Assembly (NCBI RefSeq): GCF_016612535.1
Contig: NZ_JAENXS010000002.1
Coordinates: 434,001 to 498,000 of the forward strand
Source: Bradyrhizobium diazoefficiens
GTDB lineage: Bacteria > Pseudomonadota > Alphaproteobacteria > Rhizobiales > Xanthobacteraceae
Length of the DNA: 64,000 nt
Reading direction: 5' to 3'
A program made the position numbers and the translations under genes. Every line of letters begins with the position of its first letter. Positions within the stretch are counted from its first letter, which is position 1. Under the pieces are notes generated by a model. That model was not told where the DNA came from. It worked only from the letters and a program-made list of their open reading frames with translations, and did no database searches. Positions 50,487 through 58,663 of the stretch are shown here, in pieces.

Positions 50487-51461
50487 ATGACCAAAGCCGT
50501 CCGTGTGCACAAGGTCGGAGGTCCCGAGGCCCTGGTCTATGAGAGCGTCGAGGTCCCGGCGCCCGGCCCCGGCGAGGTGCGCATCCGCCAGCATGCGGTT
50601 GGCCTGAACTTCATCGACGTCTACTACCGCACCGGCCTCTACAAGGCGCCGGGGCTGCCCTTCATCGCCGGCAACGAGGCCTCGGGCGAGGTCGTGGCCG
50701 TCGGGCCGGGCGTGACGAATTTCCATCCCGGCGACCGAGTCGCCTATTACCACAATCTCGGCGCGTACACGAGCGAGCGCAACATCCCCTGGGAGAAGCT
50801 GGTCAAGCTGCCCGATCACATCACCCACGAGCAGGGCGCCGTGCTGATGCTCAAGGGCCTAACCGTCTGGTATCTCCTGCACAAGACGTTCAAGGTCGAG
50901 CCGCATCATCGCGTGCTGATCCACGCCGCCGCCGGCGGCATCGGCCTGCTGGCCTGCCAGTGGGCGCGGGCACTCGGTGCGCATGTCATTGGCACCGTCG
51001 GCTCGCGCGCCAAGGCCGAGCTTGCGGAAGCCAATGGCTGCGATCACGTCATCCTCTACAACGAGGAGGACTTCGTCGCGCGCGTCAAACAAATCAGCCG
51101 CAACGAGGGCTGCGACGTCGTCTATGACGGTGTCGGCAAGGCGACTTTCCCGGGCTCGCTGTCCTGCCTGAAGCCGCGCGGCATGTTCGTGTCTTTCGGT
51201 AACGCCTCAGGTCCCGTGCCGCCGTTCTCGATCGCCGAGCTGAACAATCACGGCTCGCTGTTTGCGACCCGGCCGAAGCTCAACGACTATGTCGGCAAGC
51301 GTTCGGAGCTGCTGGAAGGCGCCGACACGCTGTTTTCCGCAGTCATCAATGGCAAGCTGCACGTGCCGATCAATCACGCCTATGCGCTGAAGGACGCCGC
51401 AAAGGCTCATATCGATCTCGAAAGCCGCAACACGACCGGCGCGTCGATCTTGAAGCCGTAG
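50487..51461 (+). CDS. Quinone oxidoreductase (zeta-crystallin type)
   Basis: A 324-residue NADPH:quinone reductase of the medium-chain dehydrogenase superfamily: MTKAVRVHKVGGPEALVYESVEVP, the VGLNFIDVYYRTGLY segment, and the NADPH-binding IHAAAGGIGLLACQWARALGAHVIGTVGS. The zinc ligands of alcohol dehydrogenases are absent, as in QOR. It reduces quinones or enals. GAGGAGGT lies upstream of the ATG; an earlier in-frame open region is not coding. Probably a detoxifying enzyme. Confidence 0.9.
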   Translation: MTKAVRVHKVGGPEALVYESVEVPAPGPGEVRIRQHAVGLNFIDVYYRTGLYKAPGLPFIAGNEASGEVVAVGPGVTNFHPGDRVAYYHNLGAYTSERNIPWEKLVKLPDHITHEQGAVLMLKGLTVWYLLHKTFKVEPHHRVLIHAAAGGIGLLACQWARALGAHVIGTVGSRAKAELAEANGCDHVILYNEEDFVARVKQISRNEGCDVVYDGVGKATFPGSLSCLKPRGMFVSFGNASGPVPPFSIAELNNHGSLFATRPKLNDYVGKRSELLEGADTLFSAVINGKLHVPINHAYALKDAAKAHIDLESRNTTGASILKP

Positions 51462-51700
51462 ACGGGAGCCGGCTCGGCAGGCCGTGACGGCGACGGGCCC
51501 GCCTCATGTCGAACGGCGGCGTCGCATTCCGGTTTTGACGATCGTTCAGGGATAGCTGGTTTCTTGGTACGCTACCGGACCGACTGGCCACCCGAGGCCA
51601 TTGTTTGTTCTTTGATGCTGCGCGAGCTTCCCAGAGTTGCCACGATTCAGTCGCGAAGGTGGCGACGGGTGACTGTGACGCGAGAGTCCTTGGGGGCACA

Positions 51701-51871
51701 ATGTCAAAGACGTCAAAGGCGGAGGTACGTCGTCCGCAGGCATATTGTAACGATTGTGCGACAGCGACCCCGCATCTGCACGAGCGCCGGGCGGTCGGCG
51801 GTCGCATCGTCGTCCGGTCTGTCTGTCTCGCGTGCAACGGTGAAAGACCGAAAGGGTGCGTGGGTAGCTAG
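51701..51871 (+). CDS. Small Cys-rich (zinc-knuckle) protein, candidate
   Basis: A 56-residue frame starting MSKTSKAEVRRPQAYCNDC. It has two CxxC pairs (CNDC and CLAC) around a basic, Arg-rich middle, so it may be a tiny zinc knuckle. GGGG lies four bases before the ATG. It is near, and on the same strand as, the winged-helix gene, 79 bp upstream. Coding is likely but not certain. Confidence 0.45.
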   Translation: MSKTSKAEVRRPQAYCNDCATATPHLHERRAVGGRIVVRSVCLACNGERPKGCVGS

Positions 51872-51950
51872 AGGCGCGGCCGCGGGCGATAGACGAAGTG
51901 GTCCCGCTGGTCGTTTCCCGGCGTCGAATTCCGTGGCCCGTGCAAGCGCA

Positions 51951-52328
51951 ATGTCCAATGAATATATCTCCGATGAATTGCGCAGCTTCATTCTGAAGCG
52001 GATCGATTCCGTTGCCCAGATCGAAGCACTGCTTCTGCTGCGATCCAGCCCCGGATCCTCCTGGAACGTCTCTGGACTCGCAGAGCGCCTGTACATCAGC
52101 GAATCCCAGGCAACCGAGGCCTTGAACCGACTTTGTGCTTCCGGGTTGATGTGTTGCGTCGAGGGAATCTACAGCCTCGATGCAGTGTCGTCCGAGGACC
52201 AGGAGCTCGTTGGTCAATTGCTGGAGGCGTACTCGCATCACCTCATTCCGGTGACCAACATCGTCCATTCGAAGCCCCGCCGCATCGGCTCCTTTGCCGA
52301 TGCCTTTAAGTTCCGAAAGGGTTCGTGA
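51951..52328 (+). CDS. Winged-helix transcriptional regulator
   Basis: A 125-residue protein starting MSNEYISDELRSFILKRIDSVAQIEALLLLR. A winged-helix domain covers about residues 15-80: SSWNVSGLAERLYISESQATEALNRLCASGLM is the helix-turn-helix with recognition helix and CVEGIYSLDAV the wing. The C-terminus is a helix plus a basic tail. It is the first gene of a tight unit with two DUF5985-type membrane proteins (2-bp gap and 4-bp overlap), so it probably regulates them or senses through them. The effector is unknown. Confidence 0.7.
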   Translation: MSNEYISDELRSFILKRIDSVAQIEALLLLRSSPGSSWNVSGLAERLYISESQATEALNRLCASGLMCCVEGIYSLDAVSSEDQELVGQLLEAYSHHLIPVTNIVHSKPRRIGSFADAFKFRKGS

Positions 52329-52330
52329 CA

Positions 52331-52591
52331 ATGTCCCCTTTCATCTTCGGTCTATGTGCTGCGACGTCGGCGGTCTGCGCCGGCATGCTGCTTGGCGCCT
52401 ATCGGCAGGAAAAGTACAGGCTGCTGCTCTGGAGCGGTCTGTGTTTCGTCGGTCTGACACTGAACAATGTCGTCCTCGTGCTGGATAAGGTCGTACTGCC
52501 CGACATTGACTTGTCGACGTTGCGTCTGCTCATCGCACTGATGGCGATGATGATCCTTCTCTACGGGCTGATCTGGGACGCGGAGGGATGA
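52331..52591 (+). CDS. Small membrane protein, DUF5985 family
   Basis: An 86-residue protein with three membrane helices (about 3-20, FIFGLCAATSAVCAGMLL; 30-50, LLLWSGLCFVGLTLNNVVLVL; 60-80, LRLLIALMAMMILLYGLI). This three-helix shape with Arg/Lys between helix 1 and 2 fits DUF5985. It starts 2 bp after the regulator stop and overlaps the next gene by 4 bp. A GTG at 52325 is possible. Function unknown. Confidence 0.7.
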   Translation: MSPFIFGLCAATSAVCAGMLLGAYRQEKYRLLLWSGLCFVGLTLNNVVLVLDKVVLPDIDLSTLRLLIALMAMMILLYGLIWDAEG

Positions 52592-52860
52592 TGAGCAACG
52601 TGTCCGCCGTTTTATCCGGCGCCGTCGCAATGGCCTCATTCGCGACGACGCTCTTCTTTCTGAAGTTCTGGCGTCAGACCTCGGACAGCTTCTTCCTGCT
52701 GTTCGCTCTCGCCTTTGCCATCGACGCAGTCTCGCGCGCTGCTGTCGGATTGACGCACATTTCCAACGAACTCGAACCGGCGTTCTACTGCCTGAGACTG
52801 GCGATGTTCGGCTTGATCATCGCGGCGATCATGACCAAAAATCGGTCGCGGTCGAAATAG
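52588..52860 (+). CDS. Small membrane protein, DUF5985 family (second copy)
   Basis: A 90-residue protein with three membrane helices and the conserved FFLKFWRQTSDSFFLLFALAFAIDAVSR block that identifies DUF5985. It is clearly related to, but diverged from, the gene before it, and overlaps its stop by 4 bp (ATGA). The pair may form a heteromeric membrane complex. The conserved FWRQT-D-FFLLFA core lies at the membrane edge. Function is unknown. Confidence 0.72.
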   Translation: MMSNVSAVLSGAVAMASFATTLFFLKFWRQTSDSFFLLFALAFAIDAVSRAAVGLTHISNELEPAFYCLRLAMFGLIIAAIMTKNRSRSK

Positions 52861-52976
52861 TCTGCTGATGCGCGCATCAACTGTGACATGGTGGGGCAGC
52901 GCTTCGGTACCCTCGGACGGGACGGCGCGTCCGACTGGCGTCCGGCGGGACGACGATCTTGGTGAGGGACAGCGCC

Positions 52977-55262
52977 ATGCCGTTTAGGTACAGGGATATC
53001 CTTCGCTTCGGAGTCTTCGGATTGGCGGTCGCTCTGATCGTTGCGTTCGGCATCTCTCCGTTCACAGGCGGGATCGTCGAGCAATGGTCGCGCAGCGACG
53101 TCGAAGCCCGATCGAGACTCGTCTTCAACGCGATCCAGCCCTTTCTCGATCGCGACGTCGAGGACCAGTCCTGGGGAGGGCTGTCTGACCTCTTCAAGCG
53201 CGTTGCGCTCGACAAGAAGATTCTGGCGGTCGGCTTTTGCGATCATGCGGGAACATTGATCGCGGCGACGCCGGAGATGCCGGCGAGCTTCAGTTGCGAG
53301 AAGATCGCCAGGTCCGAGAGCGAGAGTTTCGCAAACATCACGAGCGGCGGGCGACGAATTCTGGTCGCAGCGTTCCCCGTGATCGTCGCCAGGGGGCGTT
53401 CCTATCTCGTGATCCTGACCGACCTGAGCTTCGCGAGCGCGCGGTCGAGCCAGGTGATTTCCTATCTGCTGGCGTCGGTTTCCGGCGTCGTGCTCGTCCT
53501 GACGGTGGGCACGATCATATTCGCGATCCTCATGCTGCGAAGCTGGATGAATTCGCTTCGGCGCGCCGTGGAGGAGGTGCGCCAGGGGACTTCGCATGCA
53601 CGAGGGGCTGCGGGAAGCTCGGCGATCGACCGCGAGATTCACAATCTTTTACGCCAGGCCGAACACTTTACGCTGCCGAACCAGACGGACTGGAGCCCGA
53701 AGACGCTTCAAGACCTGCTCAACGGTGTGCTGCCGGGCGCGGAAGTGCTGGTCGTCTCAAATCGGGAGCCGTACATCCATAACAGGACCGACAAGGGCAT
53801 TTCCGTTCAGAGACCCGCCAGCGGCCTCGTGTCTGCCCTCGAGCCGATCATGCGCGCTTGCGGCGGCACCTGGATCGCGCACGGGAGTGGAAGCGCCGAT
53901 CGCGAGACGGTCGACCAGTACGACAGGATCGGAGTCCCGGAAAGCGCGCCAACGTACAAGCTGCGTCGCGTCTGGTTAACCGAAGAGGAGCAGGACGGCT
54001 ACTATTACGGCTTCGCCAACGAGGGGCTCTGGCCGCTGTGCCACATCGTGTTCGTGCGGCCGACGTTCAGGGTGGGCGACTGGCGCAGCTATCGGGACAT
54101 CAATCAACGCTTCGCGGATGCGGTCGTGGCCGAAGCGCAGACCGAAGATCCGATCGTGCTCGTCCAGGACTACCACTTCGCCCTCGCTCCGAAGATGATC
54201 CGCGAGCGCCTTCCGAAGGCGACGATCATCTCGTTCTGGCACATCCCGTGGCCCAATGCCGAGACGTTCAGTATCTGTCCCTGGAAGACGGAAATCATCG
54301 AGGGCATGCTCGGCAGCACCATTCTCGGATTTCATACCCAGTTCCATTGCAATAATTTCGTCGAATGCGTCGATCGTTTCGTCGAAAGCCGGATCGATCG
54401 TGAGGTGCAAGCCGTCAGTCTGGCCGGCCACGAGACCAGAATTCGTGCCTATCCGATCTCGATCGAATGGCCTCCGAGCGCTCTGGTGACCGTACCCGAG
54501 CGGGAAAAGTGCAAGACGGAATGTTTTGCACAGTTCGACCTTGCGCCGGGAACGAAGGTGATCGTCGGCGTCGAGCGTTTCGACTACACCAAGGGGATAC
54601 TCGATCGCATGCGGGCGGTCGACGTTCTGTTGACGCGCAACCCGGCCTGGCGGGACCGGCTTGTTTTCATCCAGGTCGCGGCGCCGACGCGAAGCAAGCT
54701 CAGCGCCTATTCTCGGCTTCAAAGCGAAGCGGAAGCGCTGGCGGCGGATATCAACGCGCGTCACGGCGATCGGCAGCCTCCGATTCGGCTCGTTGCAAGG
54801 CACTATGAGCCCGTTGACGTCTTCAGGCTGTTTCGCGCGGCGGATGTTTGCGTCGTCAGCAGCCTGCACGACGGGATGAATCTCGTCGCAAAGGAATTTG
54901 TGAGCGCGCGCGCGGACAATGCCGGCGTACTGGTGCTCTCGAGCTTCACGGGCGCTTCGCGCGAGATGTCGGAAGCGCTGATCGTCAATCCCTACGACAC
55001 CGAAGAAATGGCCGGAGCGATCGAGCTTGCGATGACCATGCCCCTGGACGAACAGTCCGAACGGATGAAGTTGCTGCGTCAGCAGGTCAAGGAGAACAAC
55101 GTATATCGCTGGGCAGGCACCATGTTGGTGGATGCCGCGCGAAGCCGGACGCGTGAGCGAATTCTCCACCTGGCCAAATCGGGCGAGCAGACACGAGCAA
55201 GCGCGGCGAACGTTCGAACTGCTTGGTACGGCCGTGGCCGGAGCACGCAGGCAAGCGGCTGA
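52977..55262 (+). CDS. otsA: Trehalose-6-phosphate synthase (GT20) with N-terminal membrane sensor region
   Basis: A 761-residue protein, about 300 residues longer than normal OtsA. The first 190 residues hold two membrane helices (about 11-29 and 160-182) around a predicted periplasmic domain with RVALDKKILAVGFCDHAGTLIAATPE, resembling a Cache/PAS-like sensor, followed by a coiled linker. The GT20 domain (about 240-720) keeps VVSNREPY, QDYHFALAP, FWHIPWPNAE, VERFDYTKGI and SLHDGMNLVAKE. It joins UDP-glucose and glucose-6-P. No otsB is nearby. ATG at 52977 has GAGG upstream; a GTG at 52959 is also possible. Confidence 0.88.
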   Translation: MPFRYRDILRFGVFGLAVALIVAFGISPFTGGIVEQWSRSDVEARSRLVFNAIQPFLDRDVEDQSWGGLSDLFKRVALDKKILAVGFCDHAGTLIAATPEMPASFSCEKIARSESESFANITSGGRRILVAAFPVIVARGRSYLVILTDLSFASARSSQVISYLLASVSGVVLVLTVGTIIFAILMLRSWMNSLRRAVEEVRQGTSHARGAAGSSAIDREIHNLLRQAEHFTLPNQTDWSPKTLQDLLNGVLPGAEVLVVSNREPYIHNRTDKGISVQRPASGLVSALEPIMRACGGTWIAHGSGSADRETVDQYDRIGVPESAPTYKLRRVWLTEEEQDGYYYGFANEGLWPLCHIVFVRPTFRVGDWRSYRDINQRFADAVVAEAQTEDPIVLVQDYHFALAPKMIRERLPKATIISFWHIPWPNAETFSICPWKTEIIEGMLGSTILGFHTQFHCNNFVECVDRFVESRIDREVQAVSLAGHETRIRAYPISIEWPPSALVTVPEREKCKTECFAQFDLAPGTKVIVGVERFDYTKGILDRMRAVDVLLTRNPAWRDRLVFIQVAAPTRSKLSAYSRLQSEAEALAADINARHGDRQPPIRLVARHYEPVDVFRLFRAADVCVVSSLHDGMNLVAKEFVSARADNAGVLVLSSFTGASREMSEALIVNPYDTEEMAGAIELAMTMPLDEQSERMKLLRQQVKENNVYRWAGTMLVDAARSRTRERILHLAKSGEQTRASAANVRTAWYGRGRSTQASG

Positions 55263-55397
55263 CGCCGATCGGATTCGGGGATCGCAGTGTGAGCATCGAC
55301 CATCGCATGCGGCTGCGCTACTATGTCGCAACGCCACGTCTCCGGTGCGCGCTAGTTTCCGAATTGCAAATCGGGGGTGGCGCCAAGCCGCGAGAAG

Positions 55398-56165
55398 ATG
55401 ATTCACTCAGCTCGATCGAGACCAGGCCGATACTCCGATTTGACCCCGGTCGCGGTTCAGAACGCGATATTGGCAACGCTCCCCGAGGCTGAGTTCGCAT
55501 TGTTGCGACCGCACCTGACGCTTGTTCCGCTGAAGCGAAACGAGATCGTTCATGACGCGCTGCGCTATCCCGATGCGGCCTATTTCATTGAATCCGGCGT
55601 GGTGTCGCGGGTTGTGCGCACCGCCAGGGATGGTCCGGTCGAAGTCGCGGTCGTCGGCAAGTTCGGATTTCTGGGCGTGTCGTTGGTTCTGGGAGCCGTG
55701 CAGTCGATGCAGCGCAGCGTGGTGCGCGTACCGGGGAGGGCGCTTCGCATCGAGGCGCAAATCTTTCGCGATATCCTCCGGCAAAGCCCTGTGACCAGAG
55801 ATCACATGCTCAGATATGTCCAGGTGCTGATGGCGCTCAACGCGCAGATTGCGCTTTGCAATGCAAGGCATGAAATCGGCGAGCGCGTGGCCCGGTGGCT
55901 GTTGCTCGCCCAGGACCGTATCGAGAGCGACGTCGTGCCGGTGACACATGGTCTGATTGCATCGGCGCTCGGTGTCAGGCGCCCGAGCGTTTCGATGGCG
56001 CTCGCCGACCTCGACGCGAAAGGGATCATCGCAGGCTCCCGCGGAGCCATTCGAATTCACGATATCGACGGATTGCGGCAGAGCGCGTGCGAATGCGACA
56101 AGATCCTCAAGGATCGATTTCGCTTGTTTCGCGATCTGCCTCATCACCACCATTGTGTGACATGA
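55398..56165 (+). CDS. Crp/Fnr family transcriptional regulator
   Basis: A 255-residue regulator. An N-terminal cyclic-nucleotide-like domain (about 30-145) has YPDAAYFIESGVVSRVVRTARDGPVEVAVVGKFGFLG; the C-terminal HTH has THGLIASALGVRRPSVSMALADLDAKGII. No N-terminal Fe-S cysteines and no clear cAMP Arg/Ser pocket are seen, so the signal is unknown. The tail is His/Cys-rich (LPHHHHCVT). It is 135 bp after the membrane trehalose-6-P synthase on the same strand, so it may be co-expressed with it. A perfect 13-bp hairpin follows. Confidence 0.87.
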   Translation: MIHSARSRPGRYSDLTPVAVQNAILATLPEAEFALLRPHLTLVPLKRNEIVHDALRYPDAAYFIESGVVSRVVRTARDGPVEVAVVGKFGFLGVSLVLGAVQSMQRSVVRVPGRALRIEAQIFRDILRQSPVTRDHMLRYVQVLMALNAQIALCNARHEIGERVARWLLLAQDRIESDVVPVTHGLIASALGVRRPSVSMALADLDAKGIIAGSRGAIRIHDIDGLRQSACECDKILKDRFRLFRDLPHHHHCVT

Positions 56166-56193
56166 CATTCGTGGTCCGCTATTTCGGGACGTA

Positions 56194-56225
56194 GGCTGTT
56201 GCGGTCGTCTTGGACCGCAACAGCC
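56194..56225. terminator. Bidirectional hairpin terminator (13-bp stem)
   Basis: GGCTGTTGCGGTC (56194-56206) and GACCGCAACAGCC (56213-56225) pair perfectly around a 6-nt loop. It lies between the convergent Crp gene and aminotransferase gene, 28 and 11 bp from their stops. A T-run is missing, but length and position point to a terminator for both. Confidence 0.65.
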
Positions 56226-56236
56226 GCCGCCCGTGT

Positions 56237-57433
56237 TTACGCCACCCGTCGGGCCGCGCCGGCCTTGGTCAAGATCCCGTCGAGACAATCGATCATCTCG
56301 GCGATCTCTGCCCGCGTGACGTTCAGCGCCGGCATGAAGCGCAGCGTGTCGAGTTGCGGCGCGTTCAGCAGCACGCCGGCCTGGAACGCCTGGGCGACGA
56401 TGCCGGGCGCGATCGGTAGCTTGAGGTCGAGCGCCAGCAACAAGCCGCGGCCGCGCACGCCGCCGAGGCCATGCCGGGCCGAGACCTTCTGCAACTCGGC
56501 TTCCAGCAGCAGGCCGGTGTCCGCCACCGCTTTCAGAAACTCCGGCTTGCTGACCTCATCGACCACCGCAAGGCCGGCCGCACACATGACCGGGTTGCCG
56601 TTGAACGTGCCGCCCTGGTCGCCGTGTTCGAAGCAGGAGGCGCGTTCGGTCGCAAGCAGGGCTGCGAGCGGCACGCCGCCGCCGACACCCTTGCCGAGCG
56701 TCATGATGTCGGGCGCGATGCCTGAGTGCTCGTAGTGGAAGAGCTTTCCGGTCCGGCCCATGCCGGTCTGGATCTCGTCGAAAATGAGCAGCAGGCCGTG
56801 CGCCTCCGTCAGCGCGCGCAACTCCCGCAGGAACTGATCGGTCGCCGGCCACACACCGGACTCACCCTGGATCGGCTCGAGCATCACCGCGACGGTGGTT
56901 GTGCTGATCAGAGTCTCGACGGAGGCGATGTCGTTGAGCTTCGCCTTCTTGAAGCCCGCGACCTTCGGCTCGAACAGCGGCTCGAACGCCTTCTTGCCCG
57001 ACGCCGACATCGTCGCCAGCGTTCTTCCGTGAAAGCCGCCCTCGAAAGTGATGATCTCGAACGCGCCGCCTTTGTGAAGGCTGCCATATTTGCGCGCGAG
57101 CTTGATCGCGCCCTCATTGGCCTCCGCGCCTGAGTTGGCAAAAAACACCTGGTCGAAGGCGCTGTTGTCGACGAGCGCCTGCGCCAGTTTCAGGCTCCTC
57201 TCGTTGTAGAAGGCCGGGCTCGGCGTCAGCAGCCGCTTGGCTTGCGCTGTGAGCGCGTCGGCGATCGCGGGCGGGGAGTGGCCGAGGCAGTTCACGGCCC
57301 AGCCCTGCACGAAATCGAGATAGCGCTTGCGGCTGTCGTCCCAGAGGTAGGAGCCGGCACCGCGGACGAACACGGCCTTCGGCCGTGCGGTGATGTCCAT
57401 CAGCGCGTCATACGGATGGGTGGCGGTGGTCAT
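56237..57433 (-). CDS. Acetylornithine-type PLP aminotransferase
   Basis: A 398-residue class-III aminotransferase. [58 protein letters not shown] and the PLP lysine K248 in [18 protein letters not shown] are intact. Length and motifs match ArgD-type acetylornithine/succinyldiaminopimelate aminotransferases, but without argF beside it the physiological substrate cannot be fixed. AAGAGGAG upstream of ATG 57433 decides the start; the frame is open 26 codons more. A strong hairpin lies 78 bp upstream. Confidence 0.88.
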   Translation of the reverse strand: MTTATHPYDALMDITARPKAVFVRGAGSYLWDDSRKRYLDFVQGWAVNCLGHSPPAIADALTAQAKRLLTPSPAFYNERSLKLAQALVDNSAFDQVFFANSGAEANEGAIKLARKYGSLHKGGAFEIITFEGGFHGRTLATMSASGKKAFEPLFEPKVAGFKKAKLNDIASVETLISTTTVAVMLEPIQGESGVWPATDQFLRELRALTEAHGLLLIFDEIQTGMGRTGKLFHYEHSGIAPDIMTLGKGVGGGVPLAALLATERASCFEHGDQGGTFNGNPVMCAAGLAVVDEVSKPEFLKAVADTGLLLEAELQKVSARHGLGGVRGRGLLLALDLKLPIAPGIVAQAFQAGVLLNAPQLDTLRFMPALNVTRAEIAEMIDCLDGILTKAGAARRVA

Positions 57434-57510
57434 GTCGAACTCCTCTTGGGGCATGGAAGATTTGGGGTAGGGAAGATTTGGGGGCGGATGAGAAATGGAC
57501 GCAAAATGCA

Positions 57511-57541
57511 AGAAGGCCGCACTTTGCGGGTGCGGCCTTCT
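57511..57541 (-). terminator. 12-bp hairpin, terminator or attenuator
   Basis: AGAAGGCCGCAC (57511-57522) and GTGCGGCCTTCT (57530-57541) pair perfectly with a 7-nt loop. Read on the minus strand it follows the membrane-protein gene (stop 57730) and is followed by a mixed TTGCATTTTG tract. It may end that transcript or serve as a leader structure for the aminotransferase 78 bp further on. Confidence 0.55.
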
Positions 57542-57729
57542 CGAAAACTGGCTGAATTCAGTGCTTCAGCGGCGTCGTCGGACATGGCGCAACCCATCAT
57601 CGTCGCAGGAGCGACGACGCATGGCTTGGCGCAGATGGGTCCGGAAATTGATCATGGGCCGCGTCCGTACAGCCGAATGGCCGCGCTTGTCAAGCGGACG
57701 TTTTGCAAAACACGCCTGGCGTGTGCCGG

Positions 57730-58371
57730 TCAGGTCAGATGCACGGCCTCTTCGACGTCGTCCTCGCCCCAATCAGCATCCGCAATCGCGGTGTCGATGA
57801 GCTCGCCGCGCATCAGCTTGAGCGGCGATTTCCAGTACAGCGCGATGTTGTGGAAGGGATCGGTCAGCACCTTGAACGCCCACACCAGTCCGGTCGTGAC
57901 GCCGCGCGTTGCGAACAGCTGGACCATGCGTGCCAGCCCACCGCCGATGCCGATCGCGAGCCAGAGCACGCCGATGTGACGGATGAAGTCGAGACGAACG
58001 GTTGGAGGAGCAAAGAGACCGAACAGCGTCGGATACGCGTACAGCGCAATCGGCGCGCCGCCCCAGACGAGGAGTAAAATGATCTTGCGGGTCTGGTTGT
58101 AGCCGACCTTGACCGCTTCCTTGTAGTTGTTGCTGACGTCATTGACCGCGTCATAGCCGTTCGGCTCGAAGAAGAAATGCCCGGTCTGCCGCGTCAGCAT
58201 CGCGAGCCAGCCAATGATGCCCGCGAGCGCTGGATCCCTGAACAGCAACGCATAGCAGCTGAGGAAAATCATGGCGCTGATCAGATGCAGCGTTTGGTTG
58301 ACGGTGCTCTGGTGGTAGAAGCGGTAATCGTCGAAGCGCTGCGTGCGCAGCATGTTCGGGAGGCGGCTCAT
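57730..58371 (-). CDS. Membrane protein, distantly Mpo1/DUF962-like
   Basis: A 213-residue protein starting MSRLPNMLRTQRFDDYRFYHQSTVNQTLHL. About four membrane helices: FLSCYALLFRDPALAGIIGWL, IILLLVWGGAPIALYAYPTLF, VLWLAIGIGGGLARMVQLF and a weaker one. The HQSTVNQTLH and TRQTGHFFFEPNG histidines resemble the metal-binding histidines of the Mpo1/DUF962 family of 2-hydroxy fatty acid dioxygenases. If so it may act on membrane lipids; this is by motif only. GAGGAACGAG is upstream of the ATG at 58371; the ATG at 58440 is less likely. Confidence 0.7.
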   Translation of the reverse strand: MSRLPNMLRTQRFDDYRFYHQSTVNQTLHLISAMIFLSCYALLFRDPALAGIIGWLAMLTRQTGHFFFEPNGYDAVNDVSNNYKEAVKVGYNQTRKIILLLVWGGAPIALYAYPTLFGLFAPPTVRLDFIRHIGVLWLAIGIGGGLARMVQLFATRGVTTGLVWAFKVLTDPFHNIALYWKSPLKLMRGELIDTAIADADWGEDDVEEAVHLT

Positions 58372-58541
58372 TCTCGTTCCTCGCTCGCGTTGAAGGCGCG
58401 CGAGAGTTAGGGCGAGTCGGTGACCTCTGCGTGAATGCATTATAGTGTCACATTGCCGTGTGCGGTGGCGACGCGCGTAACAGCGTTGCGGCAGAGCTCC
58501 CCGCGACGACGCCGGATATCAATCGCGGTCTGATCAGTTGC

Positions 58542-58556
58542 GTTTCCGATGGAAAC
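58542..58556. promoter_or_regulatory. Inverted repeat GTTTCC-GAT-GGAAAC
   Basis: Six-bp arms around GAT, 122 bp upstream of the immunity-like gene start and divergent from the membrane protein gene. A second dyad, GAAA-TTGG-TTTC, lies about 40 bp further on. They could be operator sites for the gene that follows, but the sequences are short. Confidence 0.3.
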
Positions 58557-58663
58557 AATCGTGCGGCTGGCGCGTTTGTGATCGAGGGAACGAAATTGGT
58601 TTCGAACCGGGTGCCAGACCGGCTCGACCAAGTGTAACGGGACCAACCAGACAGTTTTCAGCC

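Noticed and set aside
51564..51950. N-terminal extension of the winged-helix gene
   Set aside because: The extra 129 codons are Arg-rich and overlap the candidate Cys-rich gene in another frame; the domain starts at 51951.
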